From NCBI RefSeq assembly GCF_004362865.1, contig NZ_SNYI01000002.1, positions 1,020,099 through 1,084,098 on the forward strand: a stretch of 64,000 nucleotides of DNA, read 5' to 3'. Positions 24,198 through 33,698 of this stretch are shown here, in pieces; the first letter of the stretch is position 1; each line of letters opens with the position of its first letter. Source of the DNA: Zeaxanthinibacter enoshimensis. GTDB taxonomy: Bacteria; Bacteroidota; Bacteroidia; Flavobacteriales; Flavobacteriaceae. Below the pieces are notes generated by a model. The model did no database searches. It saw only the letters and a list, made by a program, of their open reading frames with translations, and was not told the origin of the DNA. The position numbers and the translations under genes are program-made.

Positions 24198-26861
24198 TCA
24201 GAACAAAGTTGGTTGTGAATCGTCTTCCTCACTGCCTTTATTAGGATTTTTTTTGGCTTTATCCTGCTGGCTTCCTGAATTCTTTCCATCTGCCTTAACA
24301 TCCTCTTCATCAACTACTTCTATATCTTCTGTCTTATGAGGTTCAGGTTCCTCATAGGGTATGGGATCCAATGCGTTGATCTGCTTCACTTTTTCCGGAG
24401 TAAGCTGGTTGCCCATCGCCTTGATCCCTTTGACAGAAATAAACTCTTCCAATGCTATGACCTGGTTAGGCTTTTGCTCCTTCCCTCTCGGTTTGGAAAA
24501 GACCAGTTCTGCCACAGGCTTCCAATCTGTAAACACCAGTTCCAGGTAGGATTTCGGATGATCCGTGATAATTAGCTCTTCCTTATTCTCTTTTTCGATC
24601 AGGAAGCGTTTCACATAAAACCTCTCCTTTTCTCCGTCAAAATAAATAGCAGTTATCGGCTTATTGGGCTTCCATTTTTCCAGCACCAGCATGTCCTGGT
24701 CAAAATGCATAGTGAGTTCCGGGATAGCTGTTTTCACCATCCCTTTCTGCGTAATGATAAGCAACATGTCCTCACTGGTAAACTCCCCCAGGAGCTCTCC
24801 CCTTTGATCAACATTGAGCCTGCGTACCGTTTCGTCAAACCATATTTTACGTGGCTTTAAGGTAGAAAGGCCTTTTTCCTTAAGCTCAATGCGTTTGACA
24901 GCATATTTGGTAACAATATTTCCCTTGGAATTCCTTCCTTTGATCAGTACATCAGCGAAATCGAGATCCCATTTCAGTTTCTTTATACTACCTGATTGTC
25001 TCAGGTGGATAGTGACCACTTCGGCCTCTCCATTTGGATTTGCAGTAAAATAAAGCACCTCGGATTGTGGCTTGCCTGTCGTAAGATCATACATCTTATC
25101 CCGGGTGATACTGGTTACACTGAAGCGCTTCACATAACTTGCACCTCCCCGACCATCTTTGTAGATCATATTGTAGATGGTGCGCTTATCCTTTTTCTTA
25201 AAGACAGCCACGTGGATGATATTCTTCCCGATAAACGTCTTGGCATCTACCTTTGTCACCATCATTTCTCCACTCTTCGTAAAGACAATGATATCATCTA
25301 TGTCGCTGCAGTCCGTGACATATTCATCTTTTTTAAGAGATGTCCCGATAAATCCTTCTTCCCGGTTTACATAGAGCTTGGTATTGCGGATCACTACTTT
25401 AGTAGCTTCTATCTCATCAAATACTCTGATCTCAGATTTTCGCTCCCTGCCTTTGCCGTATTTCGCTTTAAGCTCTTTAAAATAATCTATAGCGTATTCA
25501 ACCAGGTGTGCCAGGTGGTGCCTTGTCTGGGCCAGTTTATCCTCCAGGCTTTCGATATGTTGCTGCGCCTTGTCGAGGTCAAATTTCGAGATCCGCTTGA
25601 TCCTGATCTCTGTAAGCCTGACGATGTCTTCCTCGGTAACTTCCCTTTTAAGGTGAGCGGTATGCGGCTTAAGACCTTTGTCAATTGCTGCGATCACGCC
25701 TTCCCAGGTCTCTTCTTCTTCGATCTCCCGGTATACGCGGTGTTCGATAAAGATGCGCTCCAGGGACGCAAAATGCCATTGCGCTTCCAGTTCCTCCAGC
25801 TGTATCTCCAGTTCCTGCCGCAAAAGCTCTACCGTATAATCCGTAGAACGCTCCAGCATTTCGGTAACACCGATAAAAAGCGGTTTGTTGTCCTCGATAA
25901 TACAACCTAAAGGTGAAATAGAAGATTCGCAGGCAGTAAATGCGTACAGGGCGTCAATGGTTTTATCCGGTGAAAGACCGGAAGGCAGATGGACTAATAT
26001 CTCCACCTCAGCCGCCGTATTATCTTCTATTTTCTTGATCTTGATCTTCCCCTTATCGTTCGCTTTAAGGATAGAATCAATTAAAGAAGAAGTATTGGTC
26101 CCGTAGGGTATCTCCCTAATAACAAGGGTGTTCTTATCCAGCTGCTCGATCTTGGCCCGCACCCGGATCTTCCCTCCCCGCATTCCGTCGTTGTAATTAG
26201 TAACATCTATGACTCCGGCAGTAGGGAAATCGGGAAACAATTTAAAACGCTTGCCCTGTAAATGTTTAATGGAGCCATCGATCAGCTCGTTGAAATTATG
26301 CGGGAGTATCTTGGTTGATAGTCCCACCGCGATACCTTCAGCACCCTGGGCTAATAATAAGGGAAATTTAACCGGTAAGTTTACCGGTTCTTTTTTACGC
26401 CCGTCATAAGACATCTGCCATTCGGTGATCTTAGGACTAAAGACCACATCCAGTGCGAATTTAGACAAACGAGCCTCGATATAACGGGAAGCTGCGGCGC
26501 CATCCCCGGTCAGGATGTTCCCCCAGTTACCCTGGGTATCGATAAGCAGGTCCTTTTGACCTATCTGCACCATCGCATCCGCGATACTGGCATCCCCGTG
26601 CGGGTGGTACTGCATGGTATGACCAACCACGTTGGCCACCTTGTTATACCGACCGTCATCCAGTTCCTTAAGCGCATGCATGATCCGGCGTTGCACCGGT
26701 TTAAATCCGTCTTCAATAGCAGGCACCGCTCTTTCCAGGATCACGTACGAAGCGTAATCCAGGAACCAATTTTTATACATGCCGGTTACCCGCGTCAGGC
26801 TGTCTTGCGAGCTATCCTGTGGATCCTCGTGATGTTCGTTCACTTCCTCATTCTCTTCCAT
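24198..26861 (-). CDS. parC: DNA topoisomerase IV subunit A
   Basis: ParC forms the cleaving half of topoisomerase IV, which unlinks daughter chromosomes. The 887-residue protein has the winged-helix/tower region with QRRIMHAL (about 57-64) and the active-site Tyr127 in AAASRYIEA. A C-terminal domain of beta-propeller type follows (about 500-800), and a charged linker tail (810-887) ends in PTLF. The C-terminal Glu/Lys/Ser tail is longer than in E. coli, as usual for Bacteroidota. It is assigned to topo IV rather than gyrase because it follows a parE-type B subunit within 25 bases, and because no GyrA box is recognised. Confidence 0.9.
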   Translation of the reverse strand: MEENEEVNEHHEDPQDSSQDSLTRVTGMYKNWFLDYASYVILERAVPAIEDGFKPVQRRIMHALKELDDGRYNKVANVVGHTMQYHPHGDASIADAMVQIGQKDLLIDTQGNWGNILTGDGAAASRYIEARLSKFALDVVFSPKITEWQMSYDGRKKEPVNLPVKFPLLLAQGAEGIAVGLSTKILPHNFNELIDGSIKHLQGKRFKLFPDFPTAGVIDVTNYNDGMRGGKIRVRAKIEQLDKNTLVIREIPYGTNTSSLIDSILKANDKGKIKIKKIEDNTAAEVEILVHLPSGLSPDKTIDALYAFTACESSISPLGCIIEDNKPLFIGVTEMLERSTDYTVELLRQELEIQLEELEAQWHFASLERIFIEHRVYREIEEEETWEGVIAAIDKGLKPHTAHLKREVTEEDIVRLTEIRIKRISKFDLDKAQQHIESLEDKLAQTRHHLAHLVEYAIDYFKELKAKYGKGRERKSEIRVFDEIEATKVVIRNTKLYVNREEGFIGTSLKKDEYVTDCSDIDDIIVFTKSGEMMVTKVDAKTFIGKNIIHVAVFKKKDKRTIYNMIYKDGRGGASYVKRFSVTSITRDKMYDLTTGKPQSEVLYFTANPNGEAEVVTIHLRQSGSIKKLKWDLDFADVLIKGRNSKGNIVTKYAVKRIELKEKGLSTLKPRKIWFDETVRRLNVDQRGELLGEFTSEDMLLIITQKGMVKTAIPELTMHFDQDMLVLEKWKPNKPITAIYFDGEKERFYVKRFLIEKENKEELIITDHPKSYLELVFTDWKPVAELVFSKPRGKEQKPNQVIALEEFISVKGIKAMGNQLTPEKVKQINALDPIPYEEPEPHKTEDIEVVDEEDVKADGKNSGSQQDKAKKNPNKGSEEDDSQPTLF

Positions 26862-26886
26862 TCAATGAGAATCGTATTTATTTGAT

Positions 26887-28746
26887 TTATAGTTGGTTTT
26901 CGTCTACTAAATCTACTTCTACTTTAAGGTTTTCAATGATGAATTCCTGCCGGTCAGGGGTATTTTTCCCCATATAAAATTTCAATAATTCCTCTATGGA
27001 AAGCGCCTTATCCAGCATGACAGGTTCCAGGCGGATATCATCCCCAATAAAATGCTGGAACTCATCCGGGGAGATTTCTCCTAATCCCTTGAACCGGGTA
27101 ATTTCGGGCTTCCCGGTTAATTTCTGGATAGCCTCTCTCTTTTCATCCTCACTATAGCAATAGATGGTCTCTTTCTTGTTCCTGACCCTGAAGAGTGGAG
27201 TCTGCAAGATATACAAATGGTTTTCCTTGATCAGTTCCGGGAAAAACTGCAGGAAGAAGGTGATCAGCAGTAACCGGATATGCATCCCGTCTACATCCGC
27301 ATCCGTAGCGATCACAATATTATTGTAACGAAGATCCTCCATGGATTCCTCAATATTCAGGGCAGCCTGGAGTAAGTTGAACTCCTCGTTCTCGTATACG
27401 ATCTTCTTAGACATCCCGAAAGAATTCAGAGGCTTCCCCCTTAAGCTGAACACTGCCTGGGTGTTCACATCCCGGGATTTGGTAATAGATCCCGAGGCGG
27501 AATCTCCCTCCGTAATAAATAGAGTGGTCTCCAGTCGGCGATCGTTCTTCATGTCCCCGAGGTGTACCCGGCAATCCCTTAATTTCTTATTATGCAGGCT
27601 GGCTTTCTTAGCACGATCCCTGGCCAGTTTCCGGATACCGGACAACTCTTTCCGTTCTTTCTCGGCCTGCATGATCTTTCGCTGGATCTTTTCTGCCGTT
27701 TCCGGGTTCTTGTGCAGGTAGTTGTCCAGCTGCTTCCCGATAAAATCATTGATATATGTCCGGACCGTAGGCAGGTTTCCTCCCATATCCGTGGATCCCA
27801 GTTTTGTTTTGGTCTGGCTTTCAAATACCGGCTCCATGACCTTGATAGAGATCGCTGCAATGATCGATTTACGGATATCCGAAGCATCGTAATTCTTACC
27901 GTAGAAATCCCGGAAGGTCTTTACAACCGCTTCCCGGAAGGCAGCCTGGTGTGTACCTCCCTGGGTGGTATTCTGTCCGTTAACAAAAGAATGGTATTCT
28001 TCACTGTACTGCGTCCGGCTATGGGTAAGTGCCACTTCGATGTCCTCCCCCTTAAGATGAATGATAGGGTACAGGAGATCTGTCTCACTGTTATTGTCTT
28101 CCAGCAGATCCTTTAACCCGTTTTCCGAGTAAAATTTTTCTCCATTAAAGATGATCGTCAGTCCGGGGTTCAGGTAGACGTAATTCTTAAGCATGCGTTC
28201 CACATACTCGTTACGATACTTATATTTTTTAAAGATAGATTCGTCCGGGCAGAACATTACTTTGGTTCCCCTTCTGCGGGAGGTCTCCTCCAGCATCTCT
28301 TCATCCTGCAGATCACCCTGGCTGAATTCTGCTGATTTGGATTTTCCATCCCGGGTCGATTCTACCTTAAAATAGGAAGAAAGGGCATTCACGGCCTTGG
28401 TACCTACCCCGTTAAGCCCAACCGATTTTTTAAACGCCCGGGTATCGTATTTACCCCCGGTGTTCATCTTGGAGACTACGTCGACAACTTTTCCAAGGGG
28501 TATACCCCGGCCGTAGTCGCGTACGGTAACCCTGTCGCCATTGATAGAGATCTCAATGGTCTTCCCTGCGCCCATCACAAATTCATCGATACAGTTATCA
28601 ATGACCTCTTTTAGCAGGATATAGATCCCGTCATCGGCCGAGGAGCCATCACCGAGTTTACCGATGTACATCCCGGGACGCATCCGGATGTGTTCTTTCC
28701 AGTCTAATGACCTTATGTTATCTTCTGTATACTGGGTATCCGACAT
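26887..28746 (-). CDS. parE: DNA topoisomerase IV subunit B
   Basis: ParE is the ATPase subunit of topoisomerase IV. The 619-residue protein has the GHKL fold: [10 protein letters not shown] (about 46-55), DYGRGIPLG (77-85) and [14 protein letters not shown] (about 109-122). The TOPRIM domain contains [12 protein letters not shown] and [15 protein letters not shown] with the Mg-binding acidic residues, and the C-terminus has RFKGLGE. The length fits ParE (GyrB is usually longer by an insert). parC follows on the same strand. Confidence 0.93.
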   Translation of the reverse strand: MSDTQYTEDNIRSLDWKEHIRMRPGMYIGKLGDGSSADDGIYILLKEVIDNCIDEFVMGAGKTIEISINGDRVTVRDYGRGIPLGKVVDVVSKMNTGGKYDTRAFKKSVGLNGVGTKAVNALSSYFKVESTRDGKSKSAEFSQGDLQDEEMLEETSRRRGTKVMFCPDESIFKKYKYRNEYVERMLKNYVYLNPGLTIIFNGEKFYSENGLKDLLEDNNSETDLLYPIIHLKGEDIEVALTHSRTQYSEEYHSFVNGQNTTQGGTHQAAFREAVVKTFRDFYGKNYDASDIRKSIIAAISIKVMEPVFESQTKTKLGSTDMGGNLPTVRTYINDFIGKQLDNYLHKNPETAEKIQRKIMQAEKERKELSGIRKLARDRAKKASLHNKKLRDCRVHLGDMKNDRRLETTLFITEGDSASGSITKSRDVNTQAVFSLRGKPLNSFGMSKKIVYENEEFNLLQAALNIEESMEDLRYNNIVIATDADVDGMHIRLLLITFFLQFFPELIKENHLYILQTPLFRVRNKKETIYCYSEDEKREAIQKLTGKPEITRFKGLGEISPDEFQHFIGDDIRLEPVMLDKALSIEELLKFYMGKNTPDRQEFIIENLKVEVDLVDENQL

Positions 28747-28753
28747 GTTTAAG

Positions 28754-28765
28754 GGGGTTAACCCC
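28754..28765. promoter_or_regulatory. Perfect 12-bp palindrome just upstream of parE
   Basis: GGGGTTAACCCC ends 8 bases before the parE ATG (28746). It lies where a translational or transcriptional control site would act, but it could be chance. Confidence 0.25.
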
Positions 28766-28892
28766 GCTAATATAAAATTTCGGGGGAATAATCAAAATTA
28801 AAGTAATTAACAATGCCAGCGCCATTTGTTGATAGGCCCTGGTACAGAATCATTTAATCCGGGTGTCAGATATGTAAAAGAGTGATAAAAGT

Positions 28893-29987
28893 TTAGACAT
28901 TAAAACGGAAATGCATCACATCACCGTCCTTCACTTTATACTCTTTTCCTTCTACCCGCATTTTCCCGGCTTCCTTTACTTTAGCTTCACTGCCATAATT
29001 TACGTAATCATCGTATGCGATGACCTCGGCACGGATAAATCCTTTTTCAAAATCGGTATGGATCACTCCGGCTGCCTGGGGTGCAGTAGCATCTATAGGG
29101 ATGGTCCAGGCCCTTACTTCTTTTTCCCCTGCCGTAAAGTAGGTCTGAAGATTGAGCAGGGAATAAGCTGAACGGATCAACTTGGCCGATCCTGGTTCTG
29201 TAAGCCCAAGATCATCCAGGAACATCTGTCGTTCTTCATAAGTATCCAGTTCCGTAATATCAGCTTCTGTACCTACGGCAAGTACTAATACTTCCGCATT
29301 TTCCTCAGCAACTGCTTTCTTTACCTTCTCCACGTAAGCATTGCCATCTACGGCAGATCCTTCATCTACGTTACATACGTAAAGTACGGGCTTATCTGTA
29401 ATTAGCTGTAATGGCCTTACGAATTCTTCCCGGTCTTCTTCACTTACGGTAATAGCACGGATACTTTTACCGGCTTCCAGCCCGGTCTTCAGTTGCTGCA
29501 GCACTACCTGCTCCTTCTGGGCATCTTTGTTCCCCGTTTTAGCGACCCTGGCAACTTTCTCCAGTTTCTTTTCAACAGTTTCCAGGTCTTTCAACTGCAG
29601 TTCCATGTCAATGGTCTCCTTATCCCTGATTGGGTCAACAGAACCATCCACGTGAACCACGTTATCGTCCTCAAAACAGCGCAATACATGCAAAATCGCA
29701 TCGGTTTCCCTTATGTTTCCAAGGAACTGGTTTCCCAATCCCTCGCCTTTGCTTGCTCCTTTTACCAGCCCGGCAATATCTACGATCTCCACGGTTGCAG
29801 GCACTACCCGCTCCGGGTTCACAAGAGATTCCAGCTTCTCGAGTCTCGGATCCGGTACGTTTACCACCCCGATATTAGGCTCAATAGTACAAAAAGGGAA
29901 ATTGGCACTCTGGGCCTTGGCGTTTGACAAACAATTAAAAAGGGTTGATTTACCCACATTGGGCAATCCTACGATTCCTGCTTTCAT
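28893..29987 (-). CDS. ychF: Redox-regulated ATPase YchF
   Basis: YchF is an Obg-type P-loop protein that prefers ATP and binds the ribosome. The 364-residue length is standard. It has GLPNVGKSTLFN (7-18), the switch region DIAGLVKGASKGEGLGNQFL (about 69-88), NVDE in place of the NKxD base-specificity motif, and the C-terminal TGS-like YCHF domain, ending in DGDVMHFRFNV. A matching promoter element lies 22 bases upstream of the ATG. Confidence 0.95.
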   Translation of the reverse strand: MKAGIVGLPNVGKSTLFNCLSNAKAQSANFPFCTIEPNIGVVNVPDPRLEKLESLVNPERVVPATVEIVDIAGLVKGASKGEGLGNQFLGNIRETDAILHVLRCFEDDNVVHVDGSVDPIRDKETIDMELQLKDLETVEKKLEKVARVAKTGNKDAQKEQVVLQQLKTGLEAGKSIRAITVSEEDREEFVRPLQLITDKPVLYVCNVDEGSAVDGNAYVEKVKKAVAEENAEVLVLAVGTEADITELDTYEERQMFLDDLGLTEPGSAKLIRSAYSLLNLQTYFTAGEKEVRAWTIPIDATAPQAAGVIHTDFEKGFIRAEVIAYDDYVNYGSEAKVKEAGKMRVEGKEYKVKDGDVMHFRFNV

Positions 29988-30008
29988 TAAGGGATTTTTT
30001 TAACGGCG

Positions 30009-30016
30009 CAAATATA
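30009..30016 (-). promoter_or_regulatory. -7 promoter element of ychF
   Basis: The minus strand reads TATATTTG, a perfect TAnnTTTG, 22 bases before the ychF ATG. Confidence 0.5.
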
Positions 30017-30100
30017 GTGCTTCTTATGATTAATACAGTTATGTATCCCTACTTAAGGAATTTTACTAATTTAACCGCTTAACCAATTAACAGATTATAT

Positions 30101-32791
30101 ATGAAAATTTCAATTTTGTTTCTTCTGAGTTTTCTTTCGGCAGTTTCCCTTATAAGAGCCCAGGAAAGTATTTCAGGAACAGTGAAAGATGATGCCGGCG
30201 AACCCCTGGTCGGTGTTAATATAGTTGTCAAAGGAACTACGCGGGGCACTACGACCGACTTTGACGGTATCTACCGGATCGATGCTGACGGTGATGACGT
30301 GCTTGTATTCAGTTATATAGGGTACAATACAATTGAAGAACCGGTAAACAACCGCAGCACAGTTGATGTTACGCTGATGGAAGGCGTCGCCCTGGACGAA
30401 GTCCAGATCGTTGGCTCGAGAAGCCCGAAACGGACTTCCACCGATACCGCTGTTCCGGTAGATGTGATCGATGTGGCCGAGGTCACTACCCAAAGTGGCC
30501 GGATAGAAGTAAATGAACTGCTGCAATATGCCGCACCCTCCTTCAACGCTAACAAGCAATCAGGATCAGACGGTGCAGACCATATAGACCCTGCAACGTT
30601 AAGAGGACTTGGTCCCGACCAGACTCTGGTTCTTATCAACGGAAAAAGAAGGCATCAGTCTTCCCTTATCAATATTTTTGGAACCCGGGGACGGGGAAAT
30701 ACCGGAACCGACCTTAATGCCATCCCGGCCGCTGCGATCAAGCGTATAGAAATTCTTCGTGACGGGGCCTCGGCACAGTATGGTTCGGACGCTATTGCAG
30801 GTGTGATCAACATTGTCCTGAAAGACCGCACCGATGGTGTATCCGGAGTCGTAAGCTACGGCGCATACAATACCAATGCGGATGTGGATGTCTCAGACTA
30901 CGAAGCAGATGATTACGGGGTCTGGAACACTGATGGATTCCGTCTCGATACAGAACGCGATGGTAATGCCATTGGTAAAGACAAGAATTTTGACGGTGGG
31001 TCTGTAAAGGCCGCAGTAAATTACGGGGTAGGTATTGGTGAAAAAGGCTATGCCAATTTTACTATGGAATATATTAGTAAGAACAAGACCTTAAGACCTG
31101 CTTTTGATTTCAGGAAAGGTTTTGGGGAAGCGGCGATCGATGGTCTGAACCTTATGGTGAATGCAGCCATCCCTGTATCTGAGAACACAGAGTTCTATGC
31201 CTTTGGAGGCCGAAACTACCGGGATACGGACGCTTATGCATTTACCAGGAACGGCGGTGCCAGGGTTATACCGGAAATCTATCCGAATGGCTTCACACCC
31301 AGGATCACTTCCAATATTACCGATAATGCCATTACTGCCGGATTTCGTACAGTTTTGGATAACGACTGGAAGGTTGACCTGAGTAATTCCTATGGGAAGA
31401 ACAATTTCCACTATTTTATTAAAGGAACTCTCAATGCTTCCCTCGGTGAAGTTTCTCCAACAGATTTTGATGCCGGTGGTCACAGCCTGAGCCAGAATAC
31501 GACCAACCTTGATTTCTCCAAATACTATGAAGATGTTCTTTACGGGATGAACCTGGCCTTTGGTGCCGAATACCGCACCGAGAATTTTATCATCTTTGCC
31601 GGAGAAGAAGGCTCTTACGGCACCTATGATGAGAATGGCATCCTGATCACAGATCCGGCTAACCAGACTCAACCTGTAGATCCTATCAGTGGTGATCCGA
31701 GACCGGGTGGCTCGCAGGGTTTCCCCGGGTATGGACCGGCGAATGAAGTAGACCGCAGCCGTTCTAACTTCTCACTATACGCAGACGGAGAATTTGACCT
31801 AAGTGAATCGTTTTTACTGAGTGCGGCTGCCAGGTTCGAGAATTACAGCGACTTCGGGAGCACCCTGAACGGAAAACTAGCCGCAAGGCTTAAAGCCTCG
31901 GATAATATCAATGTACGGGGATCCCTGAGTAGCGGATTCCGTGCACCTTCCCTGGCACAGATTTACTACAACCTTCGCTTTACGAACTTTGTCGGTGGTG
32001 AGGCATTGGAATCGCTCCTCTCCCCTAACAACAGCCCGGTAACGGCTTCGTTTGGAATAGACCAGCTTAAGGAGGAAACCGCGCTGAATGCCGGCCTGGG
32101 TTTTACAGCTACCTTCGGAGCATTTAATGCAACTATAGACGGGTATTACATCAATGTACAGGATCGGATCGTGCTTACAGGTAATTTTGATGCTCCACAG
32201 ATCCCAAATGTGGAAGCAGCACAGTTCTTCGCCAATGGGGCGGATACAGAGACCGTGGGACTGGATGTGGTTCTTTCGTGGAGAAAGAATTTCGCAGACA
32301 GCAGGGTCTCGGCCACCTTTACGGGGAATATCAACAACATGACCATTACGGAAGTAAAGAATGGTAACCTGGATGAGCAGACTTTTTTCGGGGAAAGGGA
32401 TAAGGCCTTCTTACTGGCTTCAGCCCCGGACAGTAAATTTACCCTGAACCTGAACTATGACAAAGACTGGTTCAATGCCGGGCTTGGGTTCACTCGCTTT
32501 AGCAGGATAGAATTACTGGATTTCCAGACTTTTGAAGATCCTGCAGATTACGGGGGCTTCCAGAACCAGATCATAGCGGCAACCGATACTTATGACCCTA
32601 AAATAGTTACTGACCTGGTACTGGGCTTTGAGCTATGCGACAATCTTAAACTGAATGTAGGTGCCAATAACCTATTCAATGTTTACCCTGACCAGCAGGA
32701 CGATTGGACAGAAGCCGGTGGTTACTGGGACTCTGTGCAGATGGGTTTCAGCGGAACATTCTACTATACGAGGTTAGGATTTAATTTCTGA
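30101..32791 (+). CDS. TonB-dependent outer-membrane receptor
   Basis: This 896-residue receptor imports large or scarce nutrients across the outer membrane using TonB energy. It starts with a signal peptide (MKISILFLLSFLSAVSLIRA). A carboxypeptidase-D-like domain follows (about 22-98: SGTVKDDAGEPLVGVNIVVK, then FSYIGY), then the plug (about 110-235, with LILINGKR-like VLINGKRRHQSS and GVINIVLK), then a 22-strand barrel ending in the terminal aromatic (FYYTRLGFNF). No SusD partner is adjacent, so it is not an obvious glycan system; siderophores, cofactors or peptides are possible. It stands alone before a terminator. Confidence 0.92.
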   Translation: MKISILFLLSFLSAVSLIRAQESISGTVKDDAGEPLVGVNIVVKGTTRGTTTDFDGIYRIDADGDDVLVFSYIGYNTIEEPVNNRSTVDVTLMEGVALDEVQIVGSRSPKRTSTDTAVPVDVIDVAEVTTQSGRIEVNELLQYAAPSFNANKQSGSDGADHIDPATLRGLGPDQTLVLINGKRRHQSSLINIFGTRGRGNTGTDLNAIPAAAIKRIEILRDGASAQYGSDAIAGVINIVLKDRTDGVSGVVSYGAYNTNADVDVSDYEADDYGVWNTDGFRLDTERDGNAIGKDKNFDGGSVKAAVNYGVGIGEKGYANFTMEYISKNKTLRPAFDFRKGFGEAAIDGLNLMVNAAIPVSENTEFYAFGGRNYRDTDAYAFTRNGGARVIPEIYPNGFTPRITSNITDNAITAGFRTVLDNDWKVDLSNSYGKNNFHYFIKGTLNASLGEVSPTDFDAGGHSLSQNTTNLDFSKYYEDVLYGMNLAFGAEYRTENFIIFAGEEGSYGTYDENGILITDPANQTQPVDPISGDPRPGGSQGFPGYGPANEVDRSRSNFSLYADGEFDLSESFLLSAAARFENYSDFGSTLNGKLAARLKASDNINVRGSLSSGFRAPSLAQIYYNLRFTNFVGGEALESLLSPNNSPVTASFGIDQLKEETALNAGLGFTATFGAFNATIDGYYINVQDRIVLTGNFDAPQIPNVEAAQFFANGADTETVGLDVVLSWRKNFADSRVSATFTGNINNMTITEVKNGNLDEQTFFGERDKAFLLASAPDSKFTLNLNYDKDWFNAGLGFTRFSRIELLDFQTFEDPADYGGFQNQIIAATDTYDPKIVTDLVLGFELCDNLKLNVGANNLFNVYPDQQDDWTEAGGYWDSVQMGFSGTFYYTRLGFNF

Positions 32792-32812
32792 GAAAACCTA
32801 AAAGAAACCATC

Positions 32813-32842
32813 AAGAGCTGCTTTAATAGGCAGCTCTTTTTT
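32813..32842 (+). terminator. Terminator of the first TonB receptor gene
   Basis: AAGAGCTGC (32813-32821) and GCAGCTCTT (32830-32838) form a 9-bp stem with an 8-base loop, followed by a T run to 32842. Confidence 0.85.
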
Positions 32843-32854
32843 ATTTTAGGAGCC

Positions 32855-33634
32855 ATGAAAAGAATTGTACTGCAAGGCATGGCCTATGACGATAAGTCTT
32901 CTTACCAGAAGGGGCCCGCCCTTGCTCCTCCCCTGATCCGCCTAGCCTACCTAAATGATTCTTCCAACACCTGTGCGGAGAACGGGACAGACATATCGGA
33001 GGATATCATCGAAGATAAGGGAGATTACAGCATTAAAGATCATTTTGAGATTGAACGCCATACCCTGGAAAACCTTCGCGAAGGGCTTCCCCTGTTAACG
33101 CTGGGAGGTGATCATTCCATTACCTACCCCCTGCTGAAAGCGATGCACCTGGTGCATGGTCCTGTAGATATATTGCATATTGACGCACACTCAGACCTGT
33201 ATGACAACTTTGAAGGGGATCGGTTCTCACATGCCTGTCCTTTTGCCCGCATCATGGAAGAGCAACTCGCGGATAAGCTGGTACAAGTGGGAATCCGAAC
33301 CCTGAATGCCCATCAAAGGAAACAGGCTGATAAATTTGGGGTGCAGATCATTGAGATGAAAGACTGGGATTTATCCCTGCTACCTGAATTTAAGAACCCG
33401 CTTTATATCTCCCTGGATATTGATGCACTGGACCCGGCCTTTGCCCCTGGGGTCTCTCACCTGGAACCCGGAGGTTTCAGTACCCGGCAGCTGCTGTCTA
33501 TCCTGCAATCCATCAAGTCACCTGTTATCGGTGCAGACCTGGTGGAATTTAATCCCCTCAACGATCTTAACGAACAAACCGCGATGGTCTGTGGTAAGTT
33601 ATTTAAAGAGCTGGTCGCATTGATGATCAAATAA
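32855..33634 (+). CDS. Arginase/agmatinase family ureohydrolase
   Basis: The 259-residue enzyme has the complete dimanganese site of the ureohydrolase family: GGDHS (about 86-90), DAHSD (about 109-113) and SLDIDALDPAFAPG (about 187-200). The family includes agmatinase, arginase, guanidinobutyrase and formimidoylglutamase; without hut or polyamine genes nearby I cannot choose. The N-terminus (YDDKSSYQKGPALAPPLIR) matches agmatinase-type members in Bacteroidota. It is cytoplasmic and starts shortly after the terminator of the preceding gene. Confidence 0.88.
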   Translation: MKRIVLQGMAYDDKSSYQKGPALAPPLIRLAYLNDSSNTCAENGTDISEDIIEDKGDYSIKDHFEIERHTLENLREGLPLLTLGGDHSITYPLLKAMHLVHGPVDILHIDAHSDLYDNFEGDRFSHACPFARIMEEQLADKLVQVGIRTLNAHQRKQADKFGVQIIEMKDWDLSLLPEFKNPLYISLDIDALDPAFAPGVSHLEPGGFSTRQLLSILQSIKSPVIGADLVEFNPLNDLNEQTAMVCGKLFKELVALMIK

Positions 33635-33698
33635 TTAATGGTCGCCCGGGTGTAACATTTTTAGCTACCGTTCGTCTGGTTGTCAAAAGCATACAAGA

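Noticed and set aside
24996-25910. 304-codon open frame on the plus strand
   Set aside because: It is antisense to parC, whose product matches the family over its full length; the frame has no recognisable domain.
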